This document shows, one piece after another, positions 16,428 to 26,940 of a stretch of DNA of 64,000 nt; within the stretch, counting starts at the first letter, position 1; each line of letters begins with the position of its first letter. Source of the stretch: an uncultured Lachnospiraceae bacterium (GTDB lineage: Bacteria; Bacillota; Clostridia; Lachnospirales; Lachnospiraceae). The stretch is taken from assembly GCA_934432885.1 (NCBI GenBank), contig CAKRYY010000006.1, positions 17,435-81,434 on the forward strand, given 5' to 3'. The position numbers and the translations under genes are program-made. The notes beneath the pieces are model-generated. The model had not been told where the DNA came from and did no database searches. It saw only the letters and a program-made list of their open reading frames with translations.

Positions 16428-18260
16428 TTACTCTGCTTCCTTTTTTACCGAACAATAAACCCTGATAGAACGCTCCTTTGTCAGTATCCGGCTGCCGGGC
16501 AGCGCATACATCTCCTCTGCCTCCATTTCCTGCATACCGCCATCCACAAGCGCAGTATCAAGACATAATTTCCAAACCAGTCCCTTTTTCAGCTTAGGCA
16601 GAGCAAATTCATGCTCCTCCCAGTGCATATTATATGCCGTATAAAAATCACAATCTGTCTTTCCATCCTTTTGTCTGGCGTATTTTCCACAATAAAGCAC
16701 CCCTGCATGGCGGTTCCATGCTTCGGTATCCGGTTTCCAGGCTTCTTTTCCATGAAAAGAAATATCCGGACAGCCAACGCTTAAGTAATCCATTACCTGA
16801 AGCGCCTTCTCTCCATGAAAAACGCCATGCTCCATCCGAAAAGCAAGCAGCGCCCTGACAAACTCATAAAAAGTCCTGTTTGTGCGCAGCAGCTTCCAAT
16901 CCAGCCAGGTAGTTTCGTTATCCTGGCAATAGGGATTGTTATTTCCACCCTGTGTCTGTCCAAATTCATCTCCACTTTGCAGATACGGCGTTCCCTGAGA
17001 CAGAAAAACAAGTGTCAGCGCATTGCGCATCTGCCCCAGTCTGAGCTGTCTGATGGATTTCTTTCTCGTAACCCCCTCAACGCCGCAGTTCCAGCTTGCA
17101 TTGTAATCATTTCCATCGCGGTTTTCCTCGTTGTTTGCCTCATTATGCTTTTGTTCATAGGATACCAGATCCCGTAGCGTAAAGCCCTCATATCCTGCAA
17201 TCGTATGAATAGACGCTGCATCTCTGCCATTATCCCGCAGCCAGAAAAGCATTGCCTCCATACTGCCCTCATCGCCCTTTAATGCGCGGCGCATATCAAA
17301 GGTAAAGGCATTTTTCCATATCGCAGCATTTTTTTCATGTACAAGCTTTTGCTGAGGATACAAATCCTGCTCAGAAAGGTCTGTAAAAATCAGCTTGCCA
17401 CCCTGCAAAAAAGCATCCAGCGTCAATGCCCTGACCGGAATCTCAGTTCCAATCAGGTGAAATCCATCTATATGGTATTCTGAAATCCAGAAGCGTAAAA
17501 TATCTGGTATTTCTGAAAACATTTCACTTTTCTGAAAATAAAACTGCATCAGGACTTCGATTCCCGCGCTGTGAAGCGCTTTCACCATATCCTTAAATTC
17601 CATTACCGCATCCTTTGAAAAAGCATAGGCGCTTTTTGGCGCATAATAATAGCCGCGCTTAAAGCCCCAGTAATTGATGCGGAATTTTTCCTGCTCCTGA
17701 TAAGGAACATTTTCCTTATCAGCCTCCCACTCGTCAAACTCATAGGCAGGCATAAGCTCTATCGCTGTAATTCCAAGCTCCTTTAGATATGGCAGTTTTT
17801 CCACAATTCCTGCAAAGGTTCCTTTTTTGCGCACACCAGAGGACGAATGGCGGGTAAAGCCTCTGACATGAATTCCATAAAGCACCGTTTCATGATAAGG
17901 ACGCTGCAAAGGCGCATCCCCTTCCCAATCATATTCCGGAAGAGAAAGCCGGTAGCGGAGACTGTTCTTCTCCTCGCCATAAGCCTTCATGCCATAAACC
18001 TCTTTTGCGTAAAAATCGAGCACCGGTTTTTCATCAACATAATAGCAATAGCTGTCGGCTTCCTTTGGAACCGTTTCCAGAATAACAGAATAAAGCCGCC
18101 CAAAACGACAGCTTTCCGGAACGGGAATCCTTTGCAGCTCCTTTTCCCCTGAAAAAATGCCGATTGCTACGGCTCCCTGTGTTCTTTCTATCTGAAATAC
18201 AAATTGTACTCCCTGCGCTGACGCAGATACCCCCTTGGGTTCGTACTTTCCTTTTTTCAT
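16428..18260 (-). CDS. GH13 glycogen-debranching-like protein lacking catalytic residues
   Basis: 610 residues from the ATG at 18260. It resembles GH13 subfamily 11 (isoamylase/GlgX): an N-terminal CBM48-like domain, barrel strands such as YLKELGITAIELMPAYEFDE, and the diagnostic block RDLVSYEQKHNEANNEENRD plus WNCGVEG. All four conserved GH13 regions are altered. Region I reads VLMQFYFQ instead of DVVYNH; region II reads GFHLIGTE instead of GFRFDLA; the acid region reads FTDLSEQD; region IV reads AGYEGFTL instead of HDGFTL. The insert between regions I and II is also about 45 residues short. Probably a non-hydrolytic glycogen-binding or regulatory protein. AGG lies about 12 bases before the start. 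Confidence 0.8.
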   Translation of the reverse strand: MKKGKYEPKGVSASAQGVQFVFQIERTQGAVAIGIFSGEKELQRIPVPESCRFGRLYSVILETVPKEADSYCYYVDEKPVLDFYAKEVYGMKAYGEEKNSLRYRLSLPEYDWEGDAPLQRPYHETVLYGIHVRGFTRHSSSGVRKKGTFAGIVEKLPYLKELGITAIELMPAYEFDEWEADKENVPYQEQEKFRINYWGFKRGYYYAPKSAYAFSKDAVMEFKDMVKALHSAGIEVLMQFYFQKSEMFSEIPDILRFWISEYHIDGFHLIGTEIPVRALTLDAFLQGGKLIFTDLSEQDLYPQQKLVHEKNAAIWKNAFTFDMRRALKGDEGSMEAMLFWLRDNGRDAASIHTIAGYEGFTLRDLVSYEQKHNEANNEENRDGNDYNASWNCGVEGVTRKKSIRQLRLGQMRNALTLVFLSQGTPYLQSGDEFGQTQGGNNNPYCQDNETTWLDWKLLRTNRTFYEFVRALLAFRMEHGVFHGEKALQVMDYLSVGCPDISFHGKEAWKPDTEAWNRHAGVLYCGKYARQKDGKTDCDFYTAYNMHWEEHEFALPKLKKGLVWKLCLDTALVDGGMQEMEAEEMYALPGSRILTKERSIRVYCSVKKEAE

Positions 18261-18444
18261 TGCATTATCGTTCCTTTTTCTGTAAATAAACAATGTACAC
18301 AAGTATTATAGCACATTTAAAGGCTTTTGGCGATGATTTTGAGGCACAAGCTTATACTGACCACTTTACTTTTTTTCATTCTTTCTGTACAATAAAATAA
18401 ACTGTTGCACATACAGATTCTGTTTATAAAGAGAGGTACTGATT

Positions 18445-18777
18445 ATGGGGAATACAAACAACGAAGATGCTGAGGAAATGACAGTGGAACTGGAGCTGGA
18501 AGATGGAGCAAAGGTTGTCTGCGCCATTATCACAATTCTGACGGTACAGGAAAAGGATTATATCGTACTCCTGCCACTGGATGAAAACGGCGAAAACACT
18601 GATGGTGAAGTCTGGTTCTATCATTACAGTGAGGACGAAAACGATCCTGATGCAGAACCGGAGCTGTCCTACATTGAGGATGACGAAGAATATGAAGCTG
18701 TCGCAGATGCTTTTGATGAATATCTTGATGCGCAGGAATTTGACGAGCTCGTCGAGGAAGAAGAAAACAAGCTGTAA
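18445..18777 (+). CDS. DUF1292 domain-containing protein
   Basis: 110 residues, very acidic. Carries the DUF1292 core MTVELELEDGAKVVCAIITI, EKDYIVLLPLDENGE and YIEDDEEYEAVADAFDEYLD. The family is universal in Clostridia and Bacilli and its function is unknown. GAGAGG stands about 9 bases before the ATG. A promoter TTTACT-17-TACAAT lies about 60 bases upstream. The stop adjoins the stop of the convergent helicase gene. Confidence 0.9.
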   Translation: MGNTNNEDAEEMTVELELEDGAKVVCAIITILTVQEKDYIVLLPLDENGENTDGEVWFYHYSEDENDPDAEPELSYIEDDEEYEAVADAFDEYLDAQEFDELVEEEENKL

Positions 18778-20574
18778 TCATCCATTTACAAGAGGCTTTA
18801 AGAACCGGGACATTGTTTCCGGTTCTTCTTTTGTTCCAGTACAATAATACAGATACAGCCTTTCCTTTGCACGAGTCATTCCAACATAGAAAAGTCTGCG
18901 TTCCTCCTCTATTTCCTGCTCCGTAGCCGCTCTTTTATGCGGCAGGATTTTCTCATTCAAATCAGGCAGAATTACCGTATCAAACTCTAAGCCCTTTGCA
19001 GCATGATACGTCATAATATGTACGCCGTTTTGCTCCTGCATTTCTGTCTGTCCAGGCTTGTCCATTCTGCATTTTTCAGCTTCAAGACTGCTTTCCCATA
19101 GAGAAATATCCGCAATGCTTTTGGAAAACTCCTGTAGCTTCTCCAAAATCAAAAATGCCTCTTCTTTTTGTGCTCCTGCATACTCCTGTGTCAGATATTT
19201 TTCATAGCCCATCGCCTTGCGAAGATACATAAGCGCCGCAAAAGGCGGCATTTTCGCAACTCGGAGGCAGTCTGCCTCCAGCTTTTTTATTTCTTTTACA
19301 ATATGATAATCATACAAATGATAACGGCACAGTTCAGAAAAGCATATTCTTTCCCTACAGCCTGCTCTTTCAATTCTCCGCATCGGACGATTCATTATCC
19401 TGTAAAAATTTCCTCTTTCCCTGTTGCCGGCAAAGAAACGCAGATACGCGGTAACATCCTCTGTCACAAAATGTCCAAGCCAGCTCTTTCTCCTGCCCTC
19501 CTGCACATAGGGAATCCCCCTCTTATCAAGCGCCGCAAGAAGCGGCTTTGCGTCTGCATGCTTCCGATATAAAATGGCGCACTCTGACAGCCGTCTCTGT
19601 TGTTTTATCTGCAAAAGCTGCTCTGTAATATGATTAAGCTGTTCGTCTCTTCCCGCAAATGCCCTGCAGCAAAAACTCTCCCGTCCACCACTTGCTTTCA
19701 CCGGTATCTGTTTCTTTGCAAAGCGCTCCTTATTTTCCTGTATGACCCTGCCTGCCGCCGAAATGATTTCCGGCGTACTTCTGTAATTTGTCTCCAGAAT
19801 AATTTTTTTCGTATCTGCATATCGCTTAGGGAACGTAAGCATGCTTTCTGGTCCTGCTCCCCGGAATCCGTAAATCGCCTGATCATCATCCCCAACCAAA
19901 AAAAGATTATTCTGCGGCTGCGCGAGCAGCTCTAAAAGGCGTTCCTGAATCGGCGCAATATCCTGATATTCATCAACCAGAAAATATTTCAGGCGTTTCT
20001 GCCATAACTGCCGTATCTCTTTCTGCTCTGATAAAAGGCGCAGACATTCATACGCCATGTCATCAAAATCCAGTCTGCCCCTTTCCCGGCATAGCCTCCT
20101 GTATGCTTCAAAAACGGATAAAATTTCCGCCTCTTTTACTTCTTCTCCATTTTTCAGTTTTTCAATCTGTTCCAGAAAATGTGGCGCCAGCTCCTCTAAC
20201 AGACCCCTTTTACGCAAAATCTGTCTGATATAAGCTCTCTTTTCCTGTTCTGTTAAAAGTTTTTGGGAATCTGATACTTGATGTTCCTGTAGAATGTGAT
20301 AATAGAATGAATGAAATGTTCCAAATCTGACCGGCAGGCTCCCCTTTGCCAGTTCAAAGAAACGCTGCTGCATCTGCAATGCGGCTGCTTTTGTAAAGGT
20401 AATTACTGCAATCTCCTGCGGCAATGCCGCCTTTGTTTCAATAAGAGTCTGAAGCCTTTTGGTAATTACCGTTGTTTTTCCACTGCCAGGTCCCGCCAGT
20501 ACAAGGGCGGGACCATCGCGGTGTAAAATTGCTTCCCTCTGAGAAGCATTATATTGCGTTTGTTTATCCTTCAA
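18778..20574 (-). CDS. UvrD/PcrA-type ATP-dependent DNA helicase
   Basis: 598 residues, short next to PcrA (~730). SF1A motifs: Q motif YNASQREAI, Walker [16 protein letters not shown], motif Ia [12 protein letters not shown], motif [11 protein letters not shown], motif [18 protein letters not shown], motif [20 protein letters not shown], motif [21 protein letters not shown]. It probably unwinds DNA in repair. It overlaps the gltX end by 11 bases, so it is the last gene of the hydrogenase-gltX-helicase unit. It lacks the C-terminal extension of PcrA. Confidence 0.9.
   Translation of the reverse strand: MKDKQTQYNASQREAILHRDGPALVLAGPGSGKTTVITKRLQTLIETKAALPQEIAVITFTKAAALQMQQRFFELAKGSLPVRFGTFHSFYYHILQEHQVSDSQKLLTEQEKRAYIRQILRKRGLLEELAPHFLEQIEKLKNGEEVKEAEILSVFEAYRRLCRERGRLDFDDMAYECLRLLSEQKEIRQLWQKRLKYFLVDEYQDIAPIQERLLELLAQPQNNLFLVGDDDQAIYGFRGAGPESMLTFPKRYADTKKIILETNYRSTPEIISAAGRVIQENKERFAKKQIPVKASGGRESFCCRAFAGRDEQLNHITEQLLQIKQQRRLSECAILYRKHADAKPLLAALDKRGIPYVQEGRRKSWLGHFVTEDVTAYLRFFAGNRERGNFYRIMNRPMRRIERAGCRERICFSELCRYHLYDYHIVKEIKKLEADCLRVAKMPPFAALMYLRKAMGYEKYLTQEYAGAQKEEAFLILEKLQEFSKSIADISLWESSLEAEKCRMDKPGQTEMQEQNGVHIMTYHAAKGLEFDTVILPDLNEKILPHKRAATEQEIEEERRLFYVGMTRAKERLYLYYCTGTKEEPETMSRFLKPLVNG
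18800..18832 (+). terminator. Terminator of the DUF1292 gene inside the helicase 3' end
   Basis: Stem AAGAACCGG/CCGGTTCTT (18800-18808 and 18819-18827) then CTTTT on the plus strand. It lies within the last codons of the convergent helicase. Confidence 0.7.
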
Positions 20575-22015
20575 GCAAACTGATTCCTTTTTGGATTCTC
20601 TTTAAGGATTCTTCTTTTCCGAGAATTTCCATAATTTCAGTTGCGCCTGCAGGCGTCATCTGCTTACCGGATACTGCTGTTCTGACCGGCCACATAACAT
20701 AACCGTTTTTGCAGCCCTTTTTCTCCACATAGCCAAGCAGTGTCTGATAAAGCGCATCGTTGCTGTAATCCTCCTGGGCTTCAAGAACAGGAAGCAGCTC
20801 CTTCAAAACCTCTAACGAAGTTTCCTTCGTCGTTTTCATCTTTTTATGGCAATACATCTCAGGATCGTACGCAGGCAATTCTTCAAAGAAGTCTACCAGC
20901 TCTGCAATATCAGGAAAAATCTCAATTCTGGTTTTTACCATTGCAGCAATCTTTTTGAAGTCAAAGTCCTTTTTCAGAACCTCCTGAAGATATGGAAGCG
21001 CTTTTTCATAGAACGCATCAAAATCCATTGCCTTAATATATTCGCCATTCATCCAGCGCAGCTTGGTATAGTCAAACACCGCCGGAGACTTTGATAAATG
21101 ATGATAGTCAAATACCTTAATCAGTTCCTCCAAAGAGAAGATTTCCTGATTATCTGTCGGGCTCCAACCAAGCAGCGCGACAAAATTTAAAATCGCTTCT
21201 GTCAAAAATCCCTGATCAACAAGATCCTCATACGAGGAATGTCCGCAGCGCTTGGAAAGCTTGTGATGCTCCTCATCCGTAATCAGCGGACAATGCACAT
21301 AAACAGGAATTTCCCAGCCAAACGCCTCATACAGTCTGTTATATTTCGGAGACGAGGAAAGGTATTCACATCCACGTACGACATGAGTAATTCCCATCAG
21401 ATGGTCGTCGATTACATTTGCAAAATTATAAGTCGGATAACCGTCTGACTTAATCAGAATCATATCATCCAGCTCATCATTATTAACGGTAATATCCCCG
21501 TAAATTTCATCATGAAAGGAGGTCGTTCCTTCAGTCGGATTGTTCTGACGGATAACGTATGGAACGCCGGCAGCCAGCTTTTTGGCAACCTCTTCTTTTG
21601 ACAATGAAAGACAATGCTTGTCATATACATTGATTTCTTTCCCATCGACCGTTCTGGTCAATGTCGCCAGTCTTTCCTTATCACAGAAGCAATAGTAGGC
21701 TTCTCCTTTGTCAATGAGCTGCTTTGCATATTTCAAATACAATCCCTGTGCCTGACGCTCACTCTGCACATAAGGTCCTACGCCCTTGTCCTTATCCGGG
21801 CCCTCATCATGAATCAATCCCGTTTTCTGCAGGGTGCGGTAAATAATATCCACTGCCCCTTCTACCAGACGCTCCTGGTCAGTGTCCTCGATTCTTAAAA
21901 TAAAATCGCCGCCCTCATGCTTTGCAATCAGATACGCATACAATGCCGTACGCAGATTTCCTACATGCATGCGTCCGGTCGGACTCGGTGCAAATCTGGT
22001 TCTTATCCTTTTCAT
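20564..22015 (-). CDS. gltX: Glutamate-tRNA ligase
   Basis: 483 residues. HIGH motif [20 protein letters not shown] near residue 10 and KMSKS-like HHKLSKRCG near residue 245, with the anticodon-binding C-terminal region. It charges tRNA-Glu and may misacylate tRNA-Gln, as in organisms using GatCAB. The ATG overlaps the hydrogenase-like stop by 4 bases (ATGA), so translation is coupled to that gene. Confidence 0.96.
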   Translation of the reverse strand: MKRIRTRFAPSPTGRMHVGNLRTALYAYLIAKHEGGDFILRIEDTDQERLVEGAVDIIYRTLQKTGLIHDEGPDKDKGVGPYVQSERQAQGLYLKYAKQLIDKGEAYYCFCDKERLATLTRTVDGKEINVYDKHCLSLSKEEVAKKLAAGVPYVIRQNNPTEGTTSFHDEIYGDITVNNDELDDMILIKSDGYPTYNFANVIDDHLMGITHVVRGCEYLSSSPKYNRLYEAFGWEIPVYVHCPLITDEEHHKLSKRCGHSSYEDLVDQGFLTEAILNFVALLGWSPTDNQEIFSLEELIKVFDYHHLSKSPAVFDYTKLRWMNGEYIKAMDFDAFYEKALPYLQEVLKKDFDFKKIAAMVKTRIEIFPDIAELVDFFEELPAYDPEMYCHKKMKTTKETSLEVLKELLPVLEAQEDYSNDALYQTLLGYVEKKGCKNGYVMWPVRTAVSGKQMTPAGATEIMEILGKEESLKRIQKGISLLEG

Positions 22016-23514
22016 TTCTGTCCTTCCTCCATGTTGTCTATATTTGGCAGCTTCTGCTCTGCCGCAGCTTTAAACTTTCCTACTTCCTTTGCCGCCTGTA
22101 CAACCGGAATATTTGTTCCAGCGCCTGCTACACAGCCTCCCGGACATGCCATACCTTCAATCAGGCAGCCATTTTTCTTTCCAACCTTAGCAAGCATCAG
22201 CATTTTCTTACATTCTGAAAGACTTTCTGCATGCTCAATATTGACATCCACATCCGGATAATATTCACGGATACAATCTTCAATCGCACTTGCAACACCA
22301 CCTGCAACACCATAGCCTCTGCCTGCACTGGTTGCTCCCCGCATCTCATCCATCGCCTGAATTTCATCCAAAAGGATGCCCCTTGCTTCGAACATACCAA
22401 CCAGTTCTTCAAAGGTAATAACAAAGTCAACGTCTGAGCGTACCGTTTTTCTTGAAGCCTCCAGCTTTTTGGATGCACACGGTCCTATGAATACAACGCT
22501 TGCATCCGGATGCTCTTTCTTAATTACCCGCGCTGTAGCCACCATCGGTGTAAGCTCATTGGAAATCTTATCTATTGTCTCCGGGAAAAATTTCTTTGCA
22601 AGCATAGACCAGGACGGGCAGCAGGAGGTCAGTAAGAACGGCAGGTTTCCTGTCGCAACCTCATGCACATAATGCTCTGCTTCCGCAATCGCTCCCATAT
22701 CCGCACCGATAGCAGTCTCATAAACATCTGAAAAGCCCAGCTCCTTTAAAGCGGTCTTCAGCATATCCGGTGTTACCTTTGGTCCAAACTGTCCTACAAA
22801 CGCCGGTGCAACCTGCGCAATGATTTCCCTGCCGGACTGCATTGCACGAATCAACTGAAAAATCTGGGACTTGTCCGCAATCGCGCCAAACGGGCAGTTT
22901 ACCATGCACTGTCCACAGGATACGCAGAGATCATTATCAATAACCGCTCTGCCCGCCTCATCACTCTTGATTGCGCCTACGCCGCAGGCTGCTGCGCAGG
23001 GACGCACCTGATGTGAAATCGCATCATAGGGACAGATTGCCTTACATTTACCACACTTGATACATTTTTCCTGATCAATATGCGACTTGCCGTTTACCAT
23101 TGAGATAGCGCCCTTTGGACATACCTCATTGCAGGGGTGCGCTACACAGCCCATACAGCGGTTGGTTACCTCATAATTATTGACCGGGCAGGCATTGCAT
23201 GCCGACGGAATGACCTGCATCAAAGGCGGCTCATAATATTTTTCATCAATATTGCTTTCTTCCAGTCCCTGTGTGAGATGTACAGGAACATTTTCAGGAC
23301 GCAAGCTCATACCCATTGCCAGTCTGAGCCGTTCTCTTACAATCGCTCTTTCCCGGTAAACGCTCTCCCGATAGGTTGACTCCGTATAGTCTATAATCTT
23401 ATAAGGAAGAGCCTCCATGTCGTCAATCAGATTTTCTGAATGATACGCCAGGGAAGCAATCTCCTTAAAAATACGTCTTCTGACTTTTCTAACCTGTGTT
23501 TCGATTCCTCTCAT
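22012..23514 (-). CDS. [FeFe]-hydrogenase-type protein, group B-like, with 4Fe-4S domains
   Basis: 500 residues. An N-terminal helical domain (~residues 1-90), Cys-rich ferredoxin modules around residues 105-215 ([42 protein letters not shown]), then an H-cluster domain with all three signatures: L1 TSCCPSW, L2 [12 protein letters not shown]3 [14 protein letters not shown]. The GPC form of L2 and the absence of the small-subunit tail fit group B. Expected role: H2 production or sensing with ferredoxin. The ATG at 23514 is chosen for GGAGG 5 bases upstream. It is coupled to gltX. Confidence 0.88.
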   Translation of the reverse strand: MRGIETQVRKVRRRIFKEIASLAYHSENLIDDMEALPYKIIDYTESTYRESVYRERAIVRERLRLAMGMSLRPENVPVHLTQGLEESNIDEKYYEPPLMQVIPSACNACPVNNYEVTNRCMGCVAHPCNEVCPKGAISMVNGKSHIDQEKCIKCGKCKAICPYDAISHQVRPCAAACGVGAIKSDEAGRAVIDNDLCVSCGQCMVNCPFGAIADKSQIFQLIRAMQSGREIIAQVAPAFVGQFGPKVTPDMLKTALKELGFSDVYETAIGADMGAIAEAEHYVHEVATGNLPFLLTSCCPSWSMLAKKFFPETIDKISNELTPMVATARVIKKEHPDASVVFIGPCASKKLEASRKTVRSDVDFVITFEELVGMFEARGILLDEIQAMDEMRGATSAGRGYGVAGGVASAIEDCIREYYPDVDVNIEHAESLSECKKMLMLAKVGKKNGCLIEGMACPGGCVAGAGTNIPVVQAAKEVGKFKAAAEQKLPNIDNMEEGQK

Positions 23515-23615
23515 AAACTCCTCCATGAAATTCCTAAGCTATCCTGTCTCTATTTTCCCATAAAGGACGCTGGAAATCAAGGATTTTGTTATTTTTTTAT
23601 CAAACTTTTTGTTTT

Positions 23616-25313
23616 TTACCGCTGACGAAGCTGAAAACGTTTTACAAGAACGTCCAGGCTCTCCGAAGAAGCGGATAATTCTTCGCTTGTTGCAGAGGTT
23701 TCCTCTGAAGCAGCAGAGTTATTCTGAATAACGGAGTTAATCTGTTCTACGCCCTTTTCCATCTCTTTCATGGACTCTGCCTGACGGTCAGACGCAACTC
23801 TTATATTTGCAACCTCCTGAATGATGCCATCCAGTTCCTGAATTACCTTATGTAATGCTTCTGCTGTATCTGATGTCGTGCTGTTTCCAACCTCGACCTC
23901 TTTCTTACAGGTCTCTAACATTTCCTTAGAAGCAACTGCGGACTGTGAGCTTTCTTCTGCAAGCTTCCGGATCTGGTCTGCAACCACTGCGAAGCCGCGT
24001 CCTGCTTCTCCCGCTCTTGCCGCCTCAATAGAAGCATTCAGTGACAGCAGGTTTGTCTGTGCTGCGATACTCTCAATATCTGCAATTACCTTTTCAATTT
24101 CATCTGTCGTCTCAGAAATACGTGCCATTGCTGTCGTCAGCTCGTCCATCTTCTTCTGGCTGTTGCCGGCTTCTACACCGACAACCTTGGCACGGTCATG
24201 CACACGGTCTGTACTCTTGGTATTTTCGGTTACCTGCTCTGTTACCTCTGTTACAGTAGCAAGCAGTTCCTGTACAGCCGCTGCCTGATCGGAAGCGCCC
24301 TCTGCCAGTCCCTGCGCACTCTGTGCAAGCTCGGAGGAGCCTGCCGCCACCTGATCGGAGGAATCCTGAATTCCTCTTAATACCTCACTGACAGAATCCA
24401 CCATGCTGTTTAAGTTTCCTAATAAGGTCTTGAATTCTCCTACATAAGCCTGCTCACATTCACTGTGCACATCAAAATCGCCATTGGAAAATTTCTCTAC
24501 CAGGGCGTTCAAATCATCGACAATCAATTTCAGTGTACTGATTGTACGGCGGAAGCATTCTGATAATGCTCCCAGCTCGTCCTCCGATTTGTACGTAACC
24601 TCGCTGTCAAACCGGCCTGTGGAAATGTGGTTTGCGGCATCCTCGAGCTCCTGAATCGGCGTTACAATTATTTCAGCTAAAATTTTTGCCAGGCGCACCG
24701 TTACCCATATACCAAAGGCTGCCACTGCAAGGAACAGTACCAGACAGATGGCTTCAAAGCCCTGTGCAATATAATATGCCCTCTGGCTGCCTGCCTCCGT
24801 CTCTTCTACACTTGTATCCAGCAGTGCCAGCAGTGCATCCGCCGCATCTGCACTCTGGGAATCCACACGCACAAGGGCACCCGCTGCATCTCCGCCCTCC
24901 AGCATGCCAATTACTGTATTACATTCTGTAACAAATCCTGCCAGCTTTTCTTCAATGGCAGCAACTTGATTCTTCTCCCACTTATTCTGCTTGATAAAAT
25001 CCAATCTATCCTGAGAAGCTGTAAGCTCCGACTTGGTTTCCTCAATTAAGGTAGTCCTTAAAGCATCATCGTTCGTTCCGCATGCCTGAAACAGGCTGTT
25101 CATCGTGCTCTGCACATCTCCGCGAAGAAGAAGCTGCTCCTGCATGCTGTTGTAATACCTTTTATAAAAGGTATTCAGGCTGTGCCCGACACTGATCATT
25201 CCAACTCCTGCAAATAAAACGCTTACACAAAAAATGATGATAATCTGCCGAAATACATACGTCAATTTCTTTTTAATCGGCTTTTTTAATAGAACACTTT
25301 TTGTCTTTCCCAT
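23616..25313 (-). CDS. Methyl-accepting chemotaxis protein
   Basis: 565 residues. N-terminal membrane segment ([20 protein letters not shown], ~residues 24-43), an extracellular four-helix-bundle-like region, a second membrane segment near 190 ([19 protein letters not shown]), HAMP ([20 protein letters not shown]), and the signalling tip [20 protein letters not shown] near 420. It senses an unknown ligand and controls CheA. AAGGAG lies 9 bases before the ATG. No che or flagellar gene is nearby. Confidence 0.95.
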   Translation of the reverse strand: MGKTKSVLLKKPIKKKLTYVFRQIIIIFCVSVLFAGVGMISVGHSLNTFYKRYYNSMQEQLLLRGDVQSTMNSLFQACGTNDDALRTTLIEETKSELTASQDRLDFIKQNKWEKNQVAAIEEKLAGFVTECNTVIGMLEGGDAAGALVRVDSQSADAADALLALLDTSVEETEAGSQRAYYIAQGFEAICLVLFLAVAAFGIWVTVRLAKILAEIIVTPIQELEDAANHISTGRFDSEVTYKSEDELGALSECFRRTISTLKLIVDDLNALVEKFSNGDFDVHSECEQAYVGEFKTLLGNLNSMVDSVSEVLRGIQDSSDQVAAGSSELAQSAQGLAEGASDQAAAVQELLATVTEVTEQVTENTKSTDRVHDRAKVVGVEAGNSQKKMDELTTAMARISETTDEIEKVIADIESIAAQTNLLSLNASIEAARAGEAGRGFAVVADQIRKLAEESSQSAVASKEMLETCKKEVEVGNSTTSDTAEALHKVIQELDGIIQEVANIRVASDRQAESMKEMEKGVEQINSVIQNNSAASEETSATSEELSASSESLDVLVKRFQLRQR

Positions 25314-25425
25314 TGTCGTTTTCTCCTTTGCATCCTCATATTTTTATCCCTTAAAATATATTTGAGCCAATTTTATCACTTTGAAATCTTCCTTGCAATA
25401 AAAAAATGCCGGATTTACATTATCG

Positions 25426-26856
25426 TTACTTTCCTTTTTCTCCAGACATACGCAGCCGGAAAATGCGGGCTGCCAGAGCCTTTCCGTCAAAGGGAAACAA
25501 AGGATACAGATAACTGGTATTTGCAACTGTCCGGTTGCAGGCAATACTGAGCACACAGAAAACCACTGCTCCAATATATCCCCATATACCGAATAAGGCA
25601 GTTGCAAGCAGGTTGATAATCCGCATAAATTTCAGCGCATATCCAAGCTCATAGCTCGACTGCGTATAGTTGGCAATCGCCACAAATGCCATATAAAGCA
25701 TTATTTCTGAATTAAACCAGCCGCTGTTTACCGAAAATTCTCCAAGCACAAGTGCTGCCAGCACACTGAGCGGCGTACTGAGCATATTGGGTGTATTAAC
25801 AGCTGCAAGCCTAAGACCGTCAATTGCAAGTTCCAGTAAAAGGAACTGACAAATCAGTGGAATGTTTACCGTATCCTGAATCCTGATAAAAGAAAGCCCT
25901 GCTGGAATCCATTGCGGATTCTGCATCAGCAGCAGAAAAGTCGGTGTCAGAAAATACGTCAAAAATGCAATCAGGAAACGTGAAAGCCGAAGGTAAGTTC
26001 CTGTCAGCGGTGGAAAATAATAATCATCCGCCTCATTCGCCACATCAAAAATTGTGGTCGGCGTAATCATGGCAGATGGTGAATTATCCACCAAAATTAC
26101 AATATTTCCTTCCAGAATATGCGCTGCAGCCGTATCCGGCCGTTCTGTAAACTTAAATTTGGGAAATGGATTGTACCACTTTTGTTTGTAAAGACATTCT
26201 GCCAGACTTTCCTGATTCATAGTAAGCGCATCTGTTGAAATTTTCTGTACGCCGCCTCGAATCTTTTCCAGAAATACCGGGTCCACGCGGGACTCCATAT
26301 AACAGAGCACGACATCCGTCTGCGAGCTTTTCCCAACGTTTAACATTTCCATCCGAAGCTCCGTACTGCGGATTCTCCTGCGAATCAATGCCGTATTAAA
26401 GACGATGGTCTCTACAAAGCCATCCTTCGAGCCACGAAGTGCCTTATCCTTTTCCGGCTCTGATACATTTCTTGCAGGATAGGTCCTTGAATCAATCAAA
26501 ATAGCTTCTGAAAATCCGTCAATCAAAAGCGCCAGAACACCTGACATTAAATTGTGTATGATTTTCTGAAAATTTCCACTACTTTCCGCCTCCACATAGG
26601 GAATATGCTTTTTTAACATTCCCTGCACATCCGTTGGCATTTCCTCATCCTTTATGCCGATTAAATATTGCAGAATCTTTTCCATCAGTTCGTCCTTGCA
26701 AAAGCCATCAATCAGGAAAAAGCAGGCTTCTTTTCCTCCAATGTGGATGACTCTGTAAAGAATATCGAAATTTTCATCAACGCCAAGCATCCTTTTGAAG
26801 CTCTCTATATCCTGTGAAAGCTTTCCAGTCATGACTTCCTGTTTTTGATTTTCCAA
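25426..26856 (-). CDS. GerA-family spore germination protein, SpoVAF-like
   Basis: 476 residues. A soluble N-terminal half (KLSQDIESFKRMLGVDENFD and FFLIDGFCKDELMEKIL) and about five membrane segments from residue ~290 (FLIAFLTYFLTPTFLLLMQN). This layout and the LTGTYLRLSRFLIAF region are those of SpoVAF, a GerA-A relative that joins the germinosome in the inner membrane of spores. The other spoVA genes are absent. The start is a TTG at 26856 with GGGAG about 8 bases upstream; that site lies in the right arm of the preceding terminator hairpin. Confidence 0.85.
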   Translation of the reverse strand: MENQKQEVMTGKLSQDIESFKRMLGVDENFDILYRVIHIGGKEACFFLIDGFCKDELMEKILQYLIGIKDEEMPTDVQGMLKKHIPYVEAESSGNFQKIIHNLMSGVLALLIDGFSEAILIDSRTYPARNVSEPEKDKALRGSKDGFVETIVFNTALIRRRIRSTELRMEMLNVGKSSQTDVVLCYMESRVDPVFLEKIRGGVQKISTDALTMNQESLAECLYKQKWYNPFPKFKFTERPDTAAAHILEGNIVILVDNSPSAMITPTTIFDVANEADDYYFPPLTGTYLRLSRFLIAFLTYFLTPTFLLLMQNPQWIPAGLSFIRIQDTVNIPLICQFLLLELAIDGLRLAAVNTPNMLSTPLSVLAALVLGEFSVNSGWFNSEIMLYMAFVAIANYTQSSYELGYALKFMRIINLLATALFGIWGYIGAVVFCVLSIACNRTVANTSYLYPLFPFDGKALAARIFRLRMSGEKGK

Positions 26857-26862
26857 ATAAAA

Positions 26863-26918
26863 AACTCCCTTCCAGTCACATATCGCATTGCTTTTAATGT
26901 GTCTCTGAAAGGAAGTTT
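26863..26918 (-). terminator. Terminator after dut, overlapping the spoVAF ribosome binding site
   Basis: Arms 26897-26918 and 26863-26882 (minus order) form an imperfect long stem with T's after it, 20 bases past the dut stop. The second arm contains the GGAAGGGAG that serves spoVAF. Confidence 0.75.
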
Positions 26919-26924
26919 TTATTC
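26895..26924 (-). promoter_or_regulatory. SigmaG-like promoter for spoVAF
   Basis: Minus strand GAATA (26924-26920), 18-base spacer, CACATTA (26901-26895), against the sigmaG consensus GMATR-N18-CATNMTA. A start about 7 bases on falls in the terminator loop. Confidence 0.5.
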
Positions 26925-26940
26925 TTCACTCTCTTGCTTT

